64,000 nt of DNA, taken from the NCBI RefSeq assembly GCF_028858725.1, contig NC_084769.1:501001-565000 (forward strand), in the 5' to 3' direction. Origin of the DNA: Colius striatus. Its lineage: Eukaryota; Chordata; Aves; Coliiformes; Coliidae. Positions 1 to 14,000 of this stretch are shown here, one piece after another (position 1 is the first letter of the stretch; every line of letters begins with the position of its first letter). Made by a program: the position numbers and the translations under genes. The notes beneath the pieces were generated by a model. That model saw nothing but the letters and a program-made list of their open reading frames with translations. It searched no databases and had not been told where the DNA came from.

Positions 1-2539
1 ATGGAAATTAAAAACTAAGTAACTGTAACTTTATATTCTTTTTTGAATGCCATGGCAACTATTATAGGAGTATAACTATTGGTTTAAAATCCTGGGAATG
101 AGAAAAGTGGCTTCAGTGTTTCAGCAAGCTTCCCATTCACTTTTAATGTAAACCAAGGGGCTAAGGATTTTCTTTCTTTGTTCTTTCAGAAATTCACCTT
201 TTCCTGTTTTTAAACACAGATTTAACATTAGGTATATTATTTTTTACTGTTCAATACAGTACATGTGAGTTTTGCCTCAGAAATCGTTGAAGGTGGCTCA
301 GAGAAGCCTGTTGTGACATTCCATTTTTATCTTTGAACTCAAGGAAGAGCAAGGAAGTAGCACAGTAAAGCAGCTGACAAGAAGAAAATACTGGCATTTT
401 CACTACATTGCCAAGGTTGTAATTTGGAGTTTGTGTATGTGTTCCAGCTGGAATGCCAGGAAGGGGATGCAAGAGATATGAGAACAACAATAAAAGATTA
501 CCTCCTCCTCCTTCAGAGTTATTAAGTCCATCTACCATTCCCTAATTTCTAGTTGCCCTTTTACTGTGACACAATCAGTGTCTAATTCAATATCTTCTCA
601 GTAGGCTTCTCGATTTTGAATTATTTTTAATTTATCTTTCTCTCGTGCATGTGAAACATTACAGCACGGAAGAGAGCTGGATGGAGCCAAACACACTGCT
701 GGTCCAACTCCAATCAGTAAGTTTGGATTCTTTGATCCTGACAGTAACCTGAAAGATAGATAAACTGTAAAATATCTACACCACTATAACTCAGATATTT
801 TATTTATATTTTTGTTACAGCAGGACTCTTGATTTTTCTCACATTTTCCTGAGAGCACCTCAAATACTATGGGAGAGGTAGAAAGGCTGGGCTCTCAGGA
901 CTTGGAATCTTTGAGCAGTATGACTGAAAAAAAGGAGAACTCAGAAATGCACCTTTTCAATCACTTATTTTCCTATTTTTACAACAGGTTTTTGCTTATT
1001 GTCATGCACAGATCCATGCTGTTAAGATACAATAGCTCCTTAGAGCAAAAGAAAAAAAATCACATCCTGAAAACACCCAATCATATTGGCTTCAACCTAG
1101 AGGACATCATATCCTCAGTAAGATTGGAACATGTTTAAACAGTCATGTTTCCTACTGAAGCAGAAAAAAAACATGTTATAGATGAAAAAATGGTTAGGAT
1201 ACTATGGAATAGCAGACAGCTATTAGACACAAGTTGTTCTAAGGAAGCAGAAACTGCATACTAGCTTCTCCAGGACCTTTGTAATTATTAACTAAATGTG
1301 GCAGTAGCTAACAGAGCACTCCCCCATTTATGACCTCAAAAAACATAAAGAACGGGGAAAGAAGAGAACCAACAGCACCTCATACACCACAGCCCTCCAA
1401 ATACTGTCCCAGTAATTACATTTCTTGGTCTCTATCCCAATGTCAAATAGAGAAATATCAGTTCTGGATTGGGAGGAAGACAAGTTTTTAAACTAAAACA
1501 TAAGGAAAGGTCCTGTGACATCCCACTTATTTTAAAAACTCCTTAGCTGTACATTTTCCACTGCCAAGTAAAGTAGCTTCTGGACAAAAACGTTTCATAA
1601 GCATCAATCAACACCAGAGTTCTTATTCAGTGGTCAAAGTAACCATGGAAACAACTTAATAGCTTTAAAAACCACACATAAAAAGCTTTGAGAATGGAAA
1701 TCAAATCCCAGTTTAGTTGCACCTAGGGATGCAACTGAAAGGCATAGCCTGATAAACAAACTAGGTTTTATTCCTAAAGATACAAAAAGATGCAAGGATG
1801 GCTGACTAAAGTAATTATTTGGTACAGCCTAACATCCTAAAAGAGAACTTGAGCTTTAGGATTAAGCTTATCACTCTATTGAATAGAGAAGGTGACGAAA
1901 ATGAAAACCTTTACAGTGTGTACGTCAGTACTTAACATAATAAAACACATCTAATTCCTCATTCCATGTAAGTTGCTTAAAAAACAGAAAAATGCTAACA
2001 CCTGTGGTAAAGCATGTGTAAACTGGTATTTGGTGTAGATGCTGGAATTCACATTATTTTAACATGAAGGAATGAGACTGCCACCTACAAAACAGTGAAA
2101 GCTAAAACAATAACCATGCAGGCTGCTTAAGTCTGAATATTGACAGTGACTGGAGAACAATGTTACACAGACCTCTCTCAGTAGGTATTTCTGAGGTGGG
2201 TTAAGGAAGAAAAGGACAAAATTGTCTGTCTACTAAAATGAAGTAAAAGATTCAACCCACTTAAAAAATGTATCCAACATAAAATTGTTCTATATCATAA
2301 AAAAATCTTAAATGCCACAGTTCTGCTGAAGATGCTTAGAAAAAGAGTTAACACTACAAGATCCTACTGCTGAAGAAGAAAGAAATCAGTACTCTCCATA
2401 GAAGAGAGCACAGCCAGCATTAAACCTGGGGGCGATCTCAGTCCCACCTTGCACACAATTCTTCTGTGTGCAAACAGCCCTGACATTCCTATTAGACTAG
2501 AGGAATCCCTAAATCCTTCAGCCACTGTTGCCAAAAGCT

Positions 2540-2605
2540 GTGAGGGTGGTAGAGCAGTGAAAAAGATTGCTCAGGGAGGCTGAAGAATCTCCACAGTCAA
2601 TTCTG
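2540..2605 (+). mobile_element. Short CR1 LINE fragment
   Basis: The segment gtgagggtggtagagcagtg, followed by gattgctcagggaggctg and gaatctcc, matches the CR1 3' region in which a growing insert ends '...ggtggt.gagcactgg..caggttgcccagggaggctgtgga.tctcc'. Borders are uncertain. Confidence 0.55.
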
Positions 2606-3120
2606 CAGATACAGCCATCACCAAAACTCTTGTCAACTCTTTAGAGAATCTTTACCAGTAAAAACTTAGAAGCTCAGCTTAAGAGATACAATGTCTTTGT
2701 TACTTCAGCACAAGCATGATGGTCTGAGTTTACATGGAGTTAAATCACATCCACACCAGGAGCATGTAGAAGATTGTAACAACTACTGCCCGGTTGTTTT
2801 GTTAGCTGCTTTACATGAGGCTTCTGTTCTCTTCACATCAAGTGCCCTCTTAATAACCCTGTGGTGAGTGCTGAGTTTTCAAGCACAAGATGTAACCTGC
2901 AGCAGTCCACATGATATGCAGCACTATGAAAAGACAGACCATCTCTGCAAACGGGAATACCCAACATTGAGATGTTCTTGCATATTGCTACTGACACTCT
3001 CACTAAACTTCATTCTGCTTTGACAGGGTGTGGTTCATCCTAACAAATGTTAAGAAACTATTAGACCCTATGAACAAGTTCAGAAGGAAATTAAGAGTGG
3101 AAAAAACAAAGAACCAGGAA

Positions 3121-3405
3121 GAATGTGGCCAGCAGGTCAAGGGAAGTTATTCACCCCTCTGCCCTGGTGAGACCACATCTGGAGTGCTGTGCCCAGATCC
3201 AGGCTCCCCAGCTCAGGAGAGACAGGGAACTGCTGGAGAGAGGCCAGTGCAGGGCTCCCAAGATGCTGAGGGGATGGAACATGTGTGTGAGGAGGAAAGG
3301 CTGCGGGACCTGGGGCTGTTTAGCCTGGAGAAGGCTGAGGGGCGACCTCTATGTTATTGATAAATACCTCAAGGGCAGGTGTCGAGAGGTTGGGGCAAGG
3401 CTTTT
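3121..3405 (+). mobile_element. CR1 LINE fragment
   Basis: Consecutive CR1 phrases in order: atgtggccagcaggtcaag, ccctggtgagaccacatctgg, agtgctgtgcccagatccagg, ctgctggagagaggccagtg, aggaaaggctgcgggacctg, ggctgtttagcctggagaag. It is truncated at both ends. ORFs here are remnants or chance frames. Confidence 0.88.
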
Positions 3406-4649
3406 TTTTGTAGCAGTTTTCTTTTACGTTCTATTTCCACCCTATTTTTCAACAGAACTGACAAGCAACTGTAAGCAGAAGTCTAGCAAGGTTCAGTGAC
3501 TCTGTATGAAGTGCTATATCTTAACTGCAAAACACTGATGATTGCCCTTTAAAGGATCTATGTCTTCTAAAATTGAAATGCTTACATGTGTGTACTTGTA
3601 CATACACAGACAATCAAATTTACTGAGAAGATAATCAAGAAAGCAGGAGACAAGTGACCTGGTCATTCCAATTTGGACAAGGTAACCACTCACTACCAAC
3701 ACTTCCCAGGAGATGAACTCATGGTAAGTGAAGGAGTTCAACTAGCCTTCCGGGTAAGAAAACAGTCTTCTGTCATATAAAATACAGGCATTAGGGGAGA
3801 TCAACGTTTAATTCCTTTGCTCTGGAGACTCTGGAGAGATCAGAAAAGATGAGAAATTAGGCTGGAATGCGAATAAAACTCATTACATCCTGAGTAGCAG
3901 AAGCAGTGAAGTGCATTGAGCAAGAAACAAACCAAGTAAAGACGAGAATAAAAGCTCCGAATGGACAATCTTTGCCAGCTATGCTCATACTTACATTATT
4001 TGCTCACTTTCTGGCATTTGTTTCTGAACTCAGGATTACTTTTTCAGTACACAAAATAATAATGTTCTCATGTAGTGCTTACTTAAAAAAACAACCAGTT
4101 TTTAAAACCAGTGATAACCAGAGGTTATGAGGACCATGGAAGTAACTTCTATTTATGTGTTTCAAGGACACGATTTTTTGCTTTGTTTTGTTTATATATA
4201 CATGGGATATATCAGTGGAATTTGCTTCTGGGAAGAGTCATCCACCACATTAACTATTCACTGCTCAGCAAAAAAAGGAGTTTAGTCTAAAATAACTGTC
4301 AGCAGCCACAAAAAGTGAGCAAAGCAACACAGAATAATAAGCAACAGATCCATATTTTAAGCATGTAACAATGCTGTTTCTGTTGCAAGACATTTTAGAC
4401 TAAGAACAAAAAGTAAAACTGAAGCTTGAAAGCATTCCAAGTTCAATGTCCCAGCTAGTGGCTGTGTGCTCGATGCACCACAAAGTCCCTTTGCACTTAA
4501 AATTTGAAGTCTGACATGACAGAGAGTTTGGACAGAAAAAGCCAATCTGCACATTTCAGTTTAAAATGGAAACTATTTTATTTTATGATTTCAAATCTTA
4601 CAATTTGCCAGAAGGGCACTTGAAGCTTTTGATGCTGCCAGCTTAGTTA

Positions 4650-4722
4650 CAAGTATATTAGAGTATAATTATTGCATAGAAGTATATTATTGCATAATAA
4701 CAAGTATATTATTGCACAGAAG
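4650..4722. repeat. Short AT-rich tandem repeat
   Basis: Three diverged copies of an approximately 23-bp unit of the form aagtatattattgca.. (4650, about 4680, about 4701). Confidence 0.6.
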
Positions 4723-6193
4723 TGTTTAATGAGACATAATGCAAAGAAGAGGTTCAAGACACATTCAACTAAACAAGTTCAGCTGAGAGATGAACCTTTG
4801 CTGCTACAAGGAAATAATGCCAAAGCACTTCATTTAAAAATAATGATTCAGTAGCAGGTCTTAATAAAGGATTAGGCCTTCCTGCACAGCAACTTCACTT
4901 CTATTTTAAAGTATTTACCCAATTTACTTGTTATTAGTAAAAAAAGAAAAGGTGTCAGTGAATTTAAGCACATTTATATGTATCAAAGTGCTGTGCTAGT
5001 GCACATCAGTCTTGAACAGTGGAAAGAGAGAGAGAAAACCATTTTATTTTTCAAAGAGAACACTGACTATAATCTCTATTTCTTAATTGTATCGATCATA
5101 TGTAAAGAAGTTAAAGAAATTAAAATTCACAGATTTCATCCAACTTCTTCAGTATGAAACGTTGATAAAGAGCAAGGCATACAACCAAATTAATTAAGAG
5201 AATGCCAGTCTATAATAGAGCATAATACAGGAATAAAAGCATCTGTTCTATCCTAACATTAAAAAACTTTGTACATTCATATCTAGGTCAAAGATACTGG
5301 AAGACAATAAGAAGAAAAAAACAAAGGAAACTAAATTTTTACAATACTCTTTTGAGACTTCATTCTAATCTAGAGGGGAACCAAACAAGATCCAAGCAAG
5401 ATTTATTAATGTGGAACTTTTTTGTAGCCCAAATTTAAGAAATCTCAATATGAAGACAATCACTGACAGCATGATGCACAGAAACACGTAGCCCTTTGAT
5501 TTATGGATGATGAAATAGAAGGTATCAAAAACACTGATCTCATTTCTACAGATTCTCTACCTTTAAAGCACATTCTAAACATTCTCTTTTGTTGACATCA
5601 AATGTCCCGTGTTATTTAAGCATTACATGAATATCTATGAAGCCTTTAAGCTGGAAAACCTAAAAGTCCCAGCTACTTACCACAATAATTTCTACTGAAA
5701 CCAACGAAGTTTCCATGCATACAGTGGGATACATTTGGCATTAAACTTCTGGTGGGGTTTAGTGCAGGATGAACACTGCAACCTAAGCACAATACTTCCA
5801 TTATTCATGTTCTCTCAGGCCTGATATCGGGTCAACAGACTGACAATGCTCATGCTACTAAAAAACTATCTGAAATAACTGAGCATGCTCTGTGGAAATT
5901 TAATATATGGGATTTTCTTTTCACAGAACCACACATTCTCTTCTTTTTAAGTTGAAATATGTTCTAAATATTTTTATATTGAATGGTCTTTTGCTTGGTA
6001 AGTAAAACAAAAATGCAGATTCCCAGAATGCAGGCAAATCACTGGCTTTAGGGTAAATAAAGGAACTTAACTATACACTGCAAAGCAGCTGGCAACATAC
6101 AAAACCAACAGGAAATACTAATACAAATTTCTCTCTCAAGCATTTTTAAGCATTTAGGAAAGAGTAGCTGAGTACACTTTTTTCTAAATTTAA

Positions 6194-6238
6194 AGTAATA
6201 ATTAATAATTTAAATAATTAAATAATTAATAATTTAGT
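6194..6238. repeat. AT-rich simple sequence (TAATTAAT-like)
   Basis: A run composed of aataattaataatttaaat and close variants, able to form local hairpins. Low complexity. Confidence 0.7.
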
Positions 6239-7061
6239 TTTGTTCGTATTCTGAAGCTTATTATGTATATTCCTTATACTATCACCTAATCATGGACACA
6301 GACAACCCTATAGAACTGAGCAGAACAACAGTCTTCTGGCTCTGATTTTTTTAATTGTGACACTAAGCTAGGATGTTTCTGAGCTATACTTAAAAAAGGT
6401 CAGCTCCTCCCAAGAGAGGCCAGAAGGCAGAGAACCTCACAATGGCTACTGAAACATCCAGGAAAGAAACAGAAGAGAGCAGAAAGAAAGTTCCAAGGTA
6501 GTTTACAATAAAATAGGGTAGAAATAAAGGCAAAGAGATGAGATTATCTTACATCTTGAAAATAAAGGCCATCAACAAAATAAAGGGAAAAAGACAAACA
6601 ATAAGGAAAGAAAACGTGTCCTAAGTGTAAGTTGTAAGGACTATCGAGAGTTACAGCAACAGACTCTCAATCTAAAAGTCTGCCACTTCTTACTAGAAAG
6701 TTATCTTCTAAGCAGTCTCTAAAGGACTTGGAAACTCTGACAGAGTTTAAAAATATCATATTTGTTTGATGATAATAACCTGATAAAGAAGACAAAATAC
6801 CAATTTTTTACTTTGTATCTGAGAGAGGATGATAAACCTTACAAAACAAAGGGAAGCTGGAAGAGTAACTTTTCAGAACACAACAATTAAATATTTCTGT
6901 TTGCCCTCTTCCTGCTTTGTTCCAAACAAAACATTCACAGAATAGTTTTCTGTTACTTTAATGTGACAGGTTCAAACTGTGGCTCTTTTCCCCTGGAGTT
7001 CTGTCCTTTACAAGTATGTTTATGACTTTAATGGAAGAAGGGGGGCAACAAAACAAAAATC

Positions 7062-7425
7062 AACTTAAGAGTCATTACAGCTGGGAAAGACCTTTTAAGA
7101 TCATCAAGTCCAACCACTCACTTCACACCGCCAAGCCTATCACTAAACCATATCCTTCAGTGCCTCATCTATCCATCTTTTTACTATCTCCTGGGATGGT
7201 AACTACCCCACCTCCCAGTTCTTAAACAACCCTCTTGGTGAAAAAGCTCATCCCCATCTCCAGTCTCAGCCTCTCCTGGCACAACTTGAGTCCATTTCCT
7301 CTTGGCCTGTCACTCTTACTGGGGAGAAGAGACTGACCCCCAGCCCACTGCAGCCTCCTGCCAGGGAGTTGCAGAGAGTGTTCCTGTCTACCCTCAGCCT
7401 CCTCTTCTCCAGGCTGAATGGATGC
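7062..7425 (-). mobile_element. CR1 LINE 3' fragment
   Basis: On the minus strand it reads cagcctggagaagaggaggc, then through a diverged body to ggttggacttgatgatctta and aaggtctttcc, the typical CR1 3' end. An open frame of 140 codons on the plus strand overlapping it is not a gene. Confidence 0.88.
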
Positions 7426-8714
7426 AGAAAAAGTTGTATGCCTGGGTCAAAAAAATGGTTTGTCTGGAATTCTGTTCCTTTGGCACATCAGTTTACCTGA
7501 ATATGATAGCAACTGCCTTGTCTTCAAAGCCACAGTTAGAAGTAAGCTTAATTTTGAGAGGTTGTTCTATGCATAAACCTGCTGACAACACTGCTCCCTT
7601 TGCATCTATGCTCACGTACATTTGCACCTGTAATTACCTATGTGCATGGTTTAAACACACAAATTCTGCTTCACCTAATCCTCCAACAGCCACCTACCTA
7701 TCAATGACTCTCAGCCACATCTAAATAAACCCATTTTAATAAAACAATTCTAAAAGGAAGATGTATCACTGAAGCAACTGCAGGATCTGAGTCCAACTGT
7801 GTCATTAGCATACTGCTACTGCAGCACTGGAGTCTTCCACCTGATGAGGGCAGAAGTTGTTTATATAAAAGACCCTCTACCAGTCTTTAGCATAGCACTT
7901 TAGTCTCTCCCAAAAGCATCAACACTAATTCTTGCAAGAATGTTTTCCAAGATAACCCTGAGTTTAAAAAGCTATTAACAATTGTAATTAACATACTTTG
8001 AAGCCAGGTTACAAAAATGTTATGTGTGTCCTCAGCTCTTCAATCCTTGTGTAGGGGCAAATGAGGAAACCCTGACACTAAAATCCATACAAGCTATTTT
8101 AAATCCCCCCCAAACATTCTTCATTTCTGTTCTTAATTTTTATTCTTCAACTGTTTTACAGTTGTGACTTCAATCTAGGAAAAAACTTCAACTGTTCCTG
8201 TTTGCACTGGTTCCTCTAGGCTCACACATGTAAAATCAATAAGATACAGTTAATGCACAAACAGGAAGTTCTATTCAGTAAAACAGGAATCATCCCACTC
8301 AGATTTGAATTACACAGACTTCCAGGCATTCCTTTTATGCACAAGTAAACCCATGGGACAACAGGGGCTACTTCACTTTAAGAATCAGCTATTGCAGTTT
8401 AGCTGAAATCTCTTCCAATTTTACTTCAGTTACAGTGAAACAAGAACAGGTGATCGAGACAGAGCTCCTCAGCCACAATTCAACACCTCAGCATCTCTCA
8501 TACTTCACATCCCAATAGACAGATTCACCCACACACCTTAGCAGAAGGCTGGACACACATTCATACAGTCAATTCTGAAACGGCTACGGCTGCTGAAGAT
8601 TTTACCTTCTAGCTGTTCAGCATTATTCCTAAACTGGGTATGTATGGAAAAGAGATGTCAAAAGTCTTTCTAATCTGGTTCAGTTTGGTACTTCTGAGCT
8701 GCACTCTCTTATCT

Positions 8715-8872
8715 GGGAAGGAAGACGTCCTTCCTTGGAGGTCTTCAAGACCCATCTGGACATGTTCCTATGCGACCTGATCTAAGTTGACCTGCTTCTG
8801 CAGGGGGGCTGGGCTGGATGATCTCCTAAAGGTCCCTTCCAACTCTTGCCATTCTGTGAATCTATGATCTAC
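8715..8872 (+). mobile_element. CR1 LINE 3'-end fragment
   Basis: Contains ggaggtcttcaagacccatc, tgcgacctgatctaagttga, cctgcttctgcagggggg, tggatgatctcctaaaggtc, ccttccaactc and a terminal ttctgtgaatctatgat, in CR1 order. Confidence 0.9.
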
Positions 8873-11011
8873 TTTCTGCTGCATTCTGAAGTGATGAAAA
8901 GCCTCAAATCTTTTTCAAAACTTCATCAGCAAAAAAATATCAAATCTATGTGCCCATGAAGCTGTGAGAAGCATGTCAATTTACTACCACATTGCTCTCC
9001 TAAATGGTGGCTAGAAGGATGGATGTTTCCACATGAACTGTCTTTCAAGCCCGCTTCCATCATTAGCATGCATTTTCACTCTCTCCATAATTCTTTAGAG
9101 CAGTACATTGTAAGAGCTGTTGTTGTTATCAAGGACCTGAAGGACCGTGAAATAGGACAACTCTACAATCAAAAAAATTTCCATTTCTCATTGTTTGGAG
9201 TTTAAGGGCCAGTGAGAGGACTGAATATAAGCTCTTCAAAGACCAGTGTTCTTTGCCTTGCTCCTTATCTTCTCTAAAAGCTGAGAAGCACCTTACAGCT
9301 GAAAGAATTGGAAGGTCCTTTGGAACAAAAGAGAATACTATCAAACTGAACACAAGTTTCCAGGAAGCTCTGGTTATAACACAGAATGCAGGGCACGCTT
9401 TTCAAACCTTAACAACATCTTCAAACACAAGAAGGGCCAAAATCTCATGAATCCACTGTATAAATGAATCACTTCTATTTTTAAAAGAGGCTCCTGCACT
9501 ACTCCTTACTCTAGGTTACAGTAGCCAGGCATCATTCACCATTTCTTCCCAATGCTTGGCCTTTGTAACATTCAACTTGTACATGAAACTCTAGAGCTTT
9601 GCTTAAAAAAATGAAACAAAAAACCCAAACAAAAAAAAAACGGTTCCACACTAACACACGCCTTGGTGTTCAGAAATACAGCAGCGTTGTATTTGTAAAA
9701 ACAAAGGCAGAAAGTCCCAAAATTCTTTTGCACACATTAATCCAGGCAGATGAGATCCTAAAATAAAAAAATATGTGTTTTCTGACCTAAAGGAAAAGCT
9801 CCAAGCTTCAGATTTTAATCAAAGCCTACTCGAAGCTCTGTTCCAAACAGCCTTATTTTTCTTTTGAGCTTAAACCAATTTCCATCTAGTATTCGAGAGA
9901 GAAATGTAGCAATTAAAGCCTCACCACAGGAATCTTTAGCCCACTATGTTTAAACAACTCCAGCTGGTAACTTCAGGCCAGCAGTATACACAAAATTAAC
10001 AGGATGCCTTTTGTCTTGCTCTGTGATCACTTCTGTGCATCTTTGATCTAGCATCAATGTTGTTTTTTCTTTTCAGGACAGCTCTCATCATTCAGTCCCT
10101 CAGAAAGAAGCCACAGTAAAGAACAAACTTCAGAAGACCACAAGAATTTTCTGGGGAACACATTACCTGCCAGATGAACACACAACTGCTTTTCGCAAAA
10201 GAACACCTAAAACATCCTCTCCCTTGTAGGGCCCGATGTAATTTCAAAAGCTGCAATGCAAGACATGTACCTAACTTGCTTGTCAGAGAAAAACAGGACT
10301 GTAAAGGTTCTCACAAATGTGGATGTGGTAGCCTCTCTTACACACTTCATCTGTACTTAGTATGGTAAAGAATAGTTGTTTTTACATTGTTTTAAATTCT
10401 GTGAGCAATAAATCTGTGTTGCTACAGAACATAAATTCACTTATAAGTAAAATTTGTTGATGGCCAATTTTACCTTCAAATAAATCTCTGCAGTTAAAGC
10501 AAAAACTAGAACATAATAAAAGTTTGACAACCGACTTTAAAACTATTTACTAAGTTTACTTTCAGTAAATTTCGTTCTAAATACATGAACAATAAAAATT
10601 CTATTGCCCATAATTCATAAAGGGTTTTTTCTGTAATATAATTGAATAAGTAGTTTGAATTATATTTCTATAGTTCAGGGTGCTGAACCTCTGGCCTTGG
10701 GCCGTGTTTAAGCTGGCAGGACAATACACACAGACAGCTCTCCTTGGCAAGAACCACGAGCAAGCTGCTCGCAGCTGCTCCTGCCGGCAGCAGCTCAGGA
10801 AGGAGCGCAGGGGATGCACCTTCCGGGAGCTGCTGCCCTGCTGCTCCCACTCTGCATCTCAGCACTCGGGCCAAGGTGGAGGGGAGGGAGGGCTCCCTGC
10901 AGCCAGCCTCGGCAACAGCACTCACCCACTGCCCCGACAGAATACATTTGATTGCTGGATTTACCATGCACAACTCATCCCCATGATAAAATATTTCGTT
11001 AATATTCATAC

Positions 11012-11086
11012 CTGAGTCTTTCTTGTTCCCTTTTCCACTCTCTCGGCTCTTTTTTAAAACTGCCTTTAACATTTTAAATGTCGCAC
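11012..11086 (-). CDS. TANC1: TANC1 exon with start codon
   Basis: TANC1 is a large postsynaptic scaffold protein (P-loop ATPase-like, ankyrin and TPR regions) that binds PSD-95-type partners. This exon has 14 nt of 5'UTR and 61 nt of coding sequence from the ATG at 11072: [20 protein letters not shown] plus one base of Gly. The human protein starts [21 protein letters not shown] as I recall it, so the match is specific. The ATG has A at -3. The acceptor is taccctttag and the donor is gtatga. The next coding exon is not found down to position 1, so the following intron exceeds 11 kb. Confidence 0.93.
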
Positions 11087-14000
11087 CTAAAGGGTAACAG
11101 AAAGAAACAGAAATAAATGCAACATCAGTAACATCCTTTCACGCAAAATCGAACAGAATAAAGACAGGCTCCGTACAAACAAAGCAGTGAGGTTAATCAG
11201 AAGAAACATTTTGGTAGCTGCATTTATTTTGTATGACGAGGCTCGATTAAGCCAAGTCCTGACACACAAGGAATGCTTTAATGCTTGAACTAAGCACTTG
11301 GAGTTCACTTCCTTCTTATATAGAAAAATAATTCAGTGTTCTCCACATTCCACACAGAATTAAGGCTATAGGGCTAAATCCATGTAAGTTATTGTAAGGC
11401 ACTCTGGAGAAAATGAAGCAGCATAAAGGTTTAAGTGCTGAGCAGAGCTGATCAGCATCACTGGGGGAGTAGCAACACGCCAAACCTGGACAGAGAGGTG
11501 GGAGAGGGACGTGGCATCACCACACAACAACTCTGTACCTGTGTGCAACCAACATAGAAAAAGCTGAAAAAACTCCCTGAACGGCTGCACTGCTCTGCAC
11601 GGGCCTGTGTGGCCACAGACCCGGGCCTGTGAGCATGCACATCTCTGTCTTCAGCATCTCAGATCCAACAATCAACTTCAAGTGAGCAGCAGCTGCACGT
11701 TTCAGAGGACTAATAATTATTTTTTTAAAATACATATCTGGACTGTAAACCTGGCAGGCTGTTAACTACCTTCAGTTACCAAACATGGAAAATGGAATGA
11801 AAGGAATTATGAAGAGCACTTCTTTTAAGAAACGCTTTCTGGACCATCTAAAATGCAAATTTCATTTGCCTTCTCTACTGAAATACACCAGAAGAGATCT
11901 CATTTTAGAAAATTTGCAGTACAGTATATGCAATAAGGAGGGGAAACAAGTAATCTGACTATGCTGTCTTATGCAATGGACTGCCACAAAAAATGACAGG
12001 ACAAGCAAAAATCTTCAATCCAAAAAATATGGCTTCTTCAGAAAGTTCACTTCTTTTCATGAAATAAAGCAGAAAAAGTAAAATCAGTTCAACTTAAGCT
12101 TCTGTGAATAACCTGAAGCACAGGCAACTAATGTCAGTTAGAAAACTGGAAGGTTTAGAGCTTGAATTCTATTCAATGCAGGAAACCCTGGGTCTGTCCC
12201 ATGGGGGTACAGCTGTGCACACCAACAGGGAACAGCTCAAGCAAGTCGTACAGATGAGTTACACCTCCTCTCAGCATCACACACATCATAGGACAAGCAG
12301 GCAGGAAACATACTGTCTGTGCTCTGCATGGCGGGTGAAGGATCTGCTAAGGGTTACACACAGAAAAGAGAGATGTTTTGCTAGTTCCAGCTCTCTGCAA
12401 ACTGCCCGAGTGAGACAAGCTCTGCAATATTTTCAAGCGTTTCCCAAAGAATGTAAGGTAAGCAGCTCTCCACTTCCAGCATTTAAAAAACTGAAAGAGC
12501 TCACAAAACCACCCCAAAATTAGATCATCTGACTGAAAAATCCGTGCCATGATAGAAGGTCTACAGTATGCCATGGTAAGATCTGGAGCCGTTAATGGAT
12601 TTCAGAATCTGAGAATTACATCCTATGCACACAACTAGAACAAGGTGGCATTTAAAACACCCCAACAAGAACACCCAAAAACCTGTGTGTTATCTTTAAC
12701 TTTCTTTTTATTTTGAAAACATGACAGGTCAGGTATACATTTTTGATTGACGAGAACAGAGAGGATTGATATAGAAGTGACTTTTTACAGCATTATGTCC
12801 TTCCTATCTTAGGATACAGGTAGGGGGTAATAAGAGATCAAATGAAAGGCATCAAGGACAATTCCATCCTGGAGTTTCTATTTTTGGAATTGAGGCCAAC
12901 CTCCCTATTGTGCACACAGTTCTCCACGGATCTATTCCAATACAGAACAAAAAAGGCACACAAGGTGTTTGCTTATACAGACACATTCAGTGTAGGTACA
13001 AAAGTTGCCTGTTCCCTGGAAGCTGAATCCACTTCCTTGCTTCTCCCCTATAAAATGACACGAACGATAGTAACTTCCAAATAAATCCACCTTTAGACAT
13101 GTGGATTACGTGCAAGGAGAGATCCAACCAATAAACACTGTGACCAGCAAAGCCAACACAGTGACATTTACTGTTCATTCACAAGCTGAAAGGTACAAAA
13201 AAAATAAACTGTCTTCTTAAGTAATCCTAAAGCCAATGCCTCGGTTAATTTACAACAGTGTTCAAATTCCACAAAGGTGTGTAGCTGAATGATTTAGGAA
13301 ATGAACCAAACATTACAGCTTAGAAATACCGATTAAAAAAAGAATGTGTGTTGTTTAAAAAAACCCAAACAACTGACCTTATTTGTATGTACTGTGAAGC
13401 TCTTTGACCTGTATCCAAAAGCAGTTCAGGTAAAAAAAAAGTCTTCATACCCTTCTTGAAGCCTGAAAGATCTGGCCAAACTGAATGGCAATACTGTACA
13501 TCTCCTTATGCCTTGATACAGACATGGGATATTAGATCTTCTTTTGTTTTAAAGGTGTCTGTATTAATAGGATATTTTCCAGTACTGTTGGCATCTTGAA
13601 TTTACTAAGCATGTTGCATTTCCTTTTTCTCTACAACTATGTTTAAATAAAGTGACAGACTGAGATTTCAGAAACACTTTCAGCTATTGCCATTGTTTTG
13701 CTCAGGTAAACAATTCATTTCTAGATTTCCTTGGTTCCAGTTTTTTAATTCTGCTTTGAAACCACCTGTTTATCGTGTGCTTGCTGAGGTGGGTTTTCTG
13801 GTTTTGAGGTTAAAATTTGAAGGTCTTTTAGAAACAAGAACTATCCTTTCCATTTTTAAAACAGATACCAGACGTGGACCTGTTATCCAAAGGTTGATAC
13901 TAATGTCACATAAGAAGGAAAATATCTGACCACTCTTTTACTTATGCAATCGAAGATCACTTTACCTGCTGATAAAACTGGATCCTCCACCCCAGCTCCT

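Larger units (their letters stand above)
1..11011 (-). other. TANC1 intron after the ATG exon, running off the left edge
   Basis: No further TANC1 coding segment is seen on the minus strand. The stretch holds CR1 fragments near 2540, 3121, 7062 and 8700, an AT-rich tract at 6194-6238 and a short tandem repeat at 4650-4722. A GC-richer patch of unknown origin lies at about 10676-10950, directly after the ATG exon. Confidence 0.75.

Noticed and set aside
7302-7724. 140-codon open frame
   Set aside because: Its first half is antisense CR1 and the rest is unique sequence without any protein feature.
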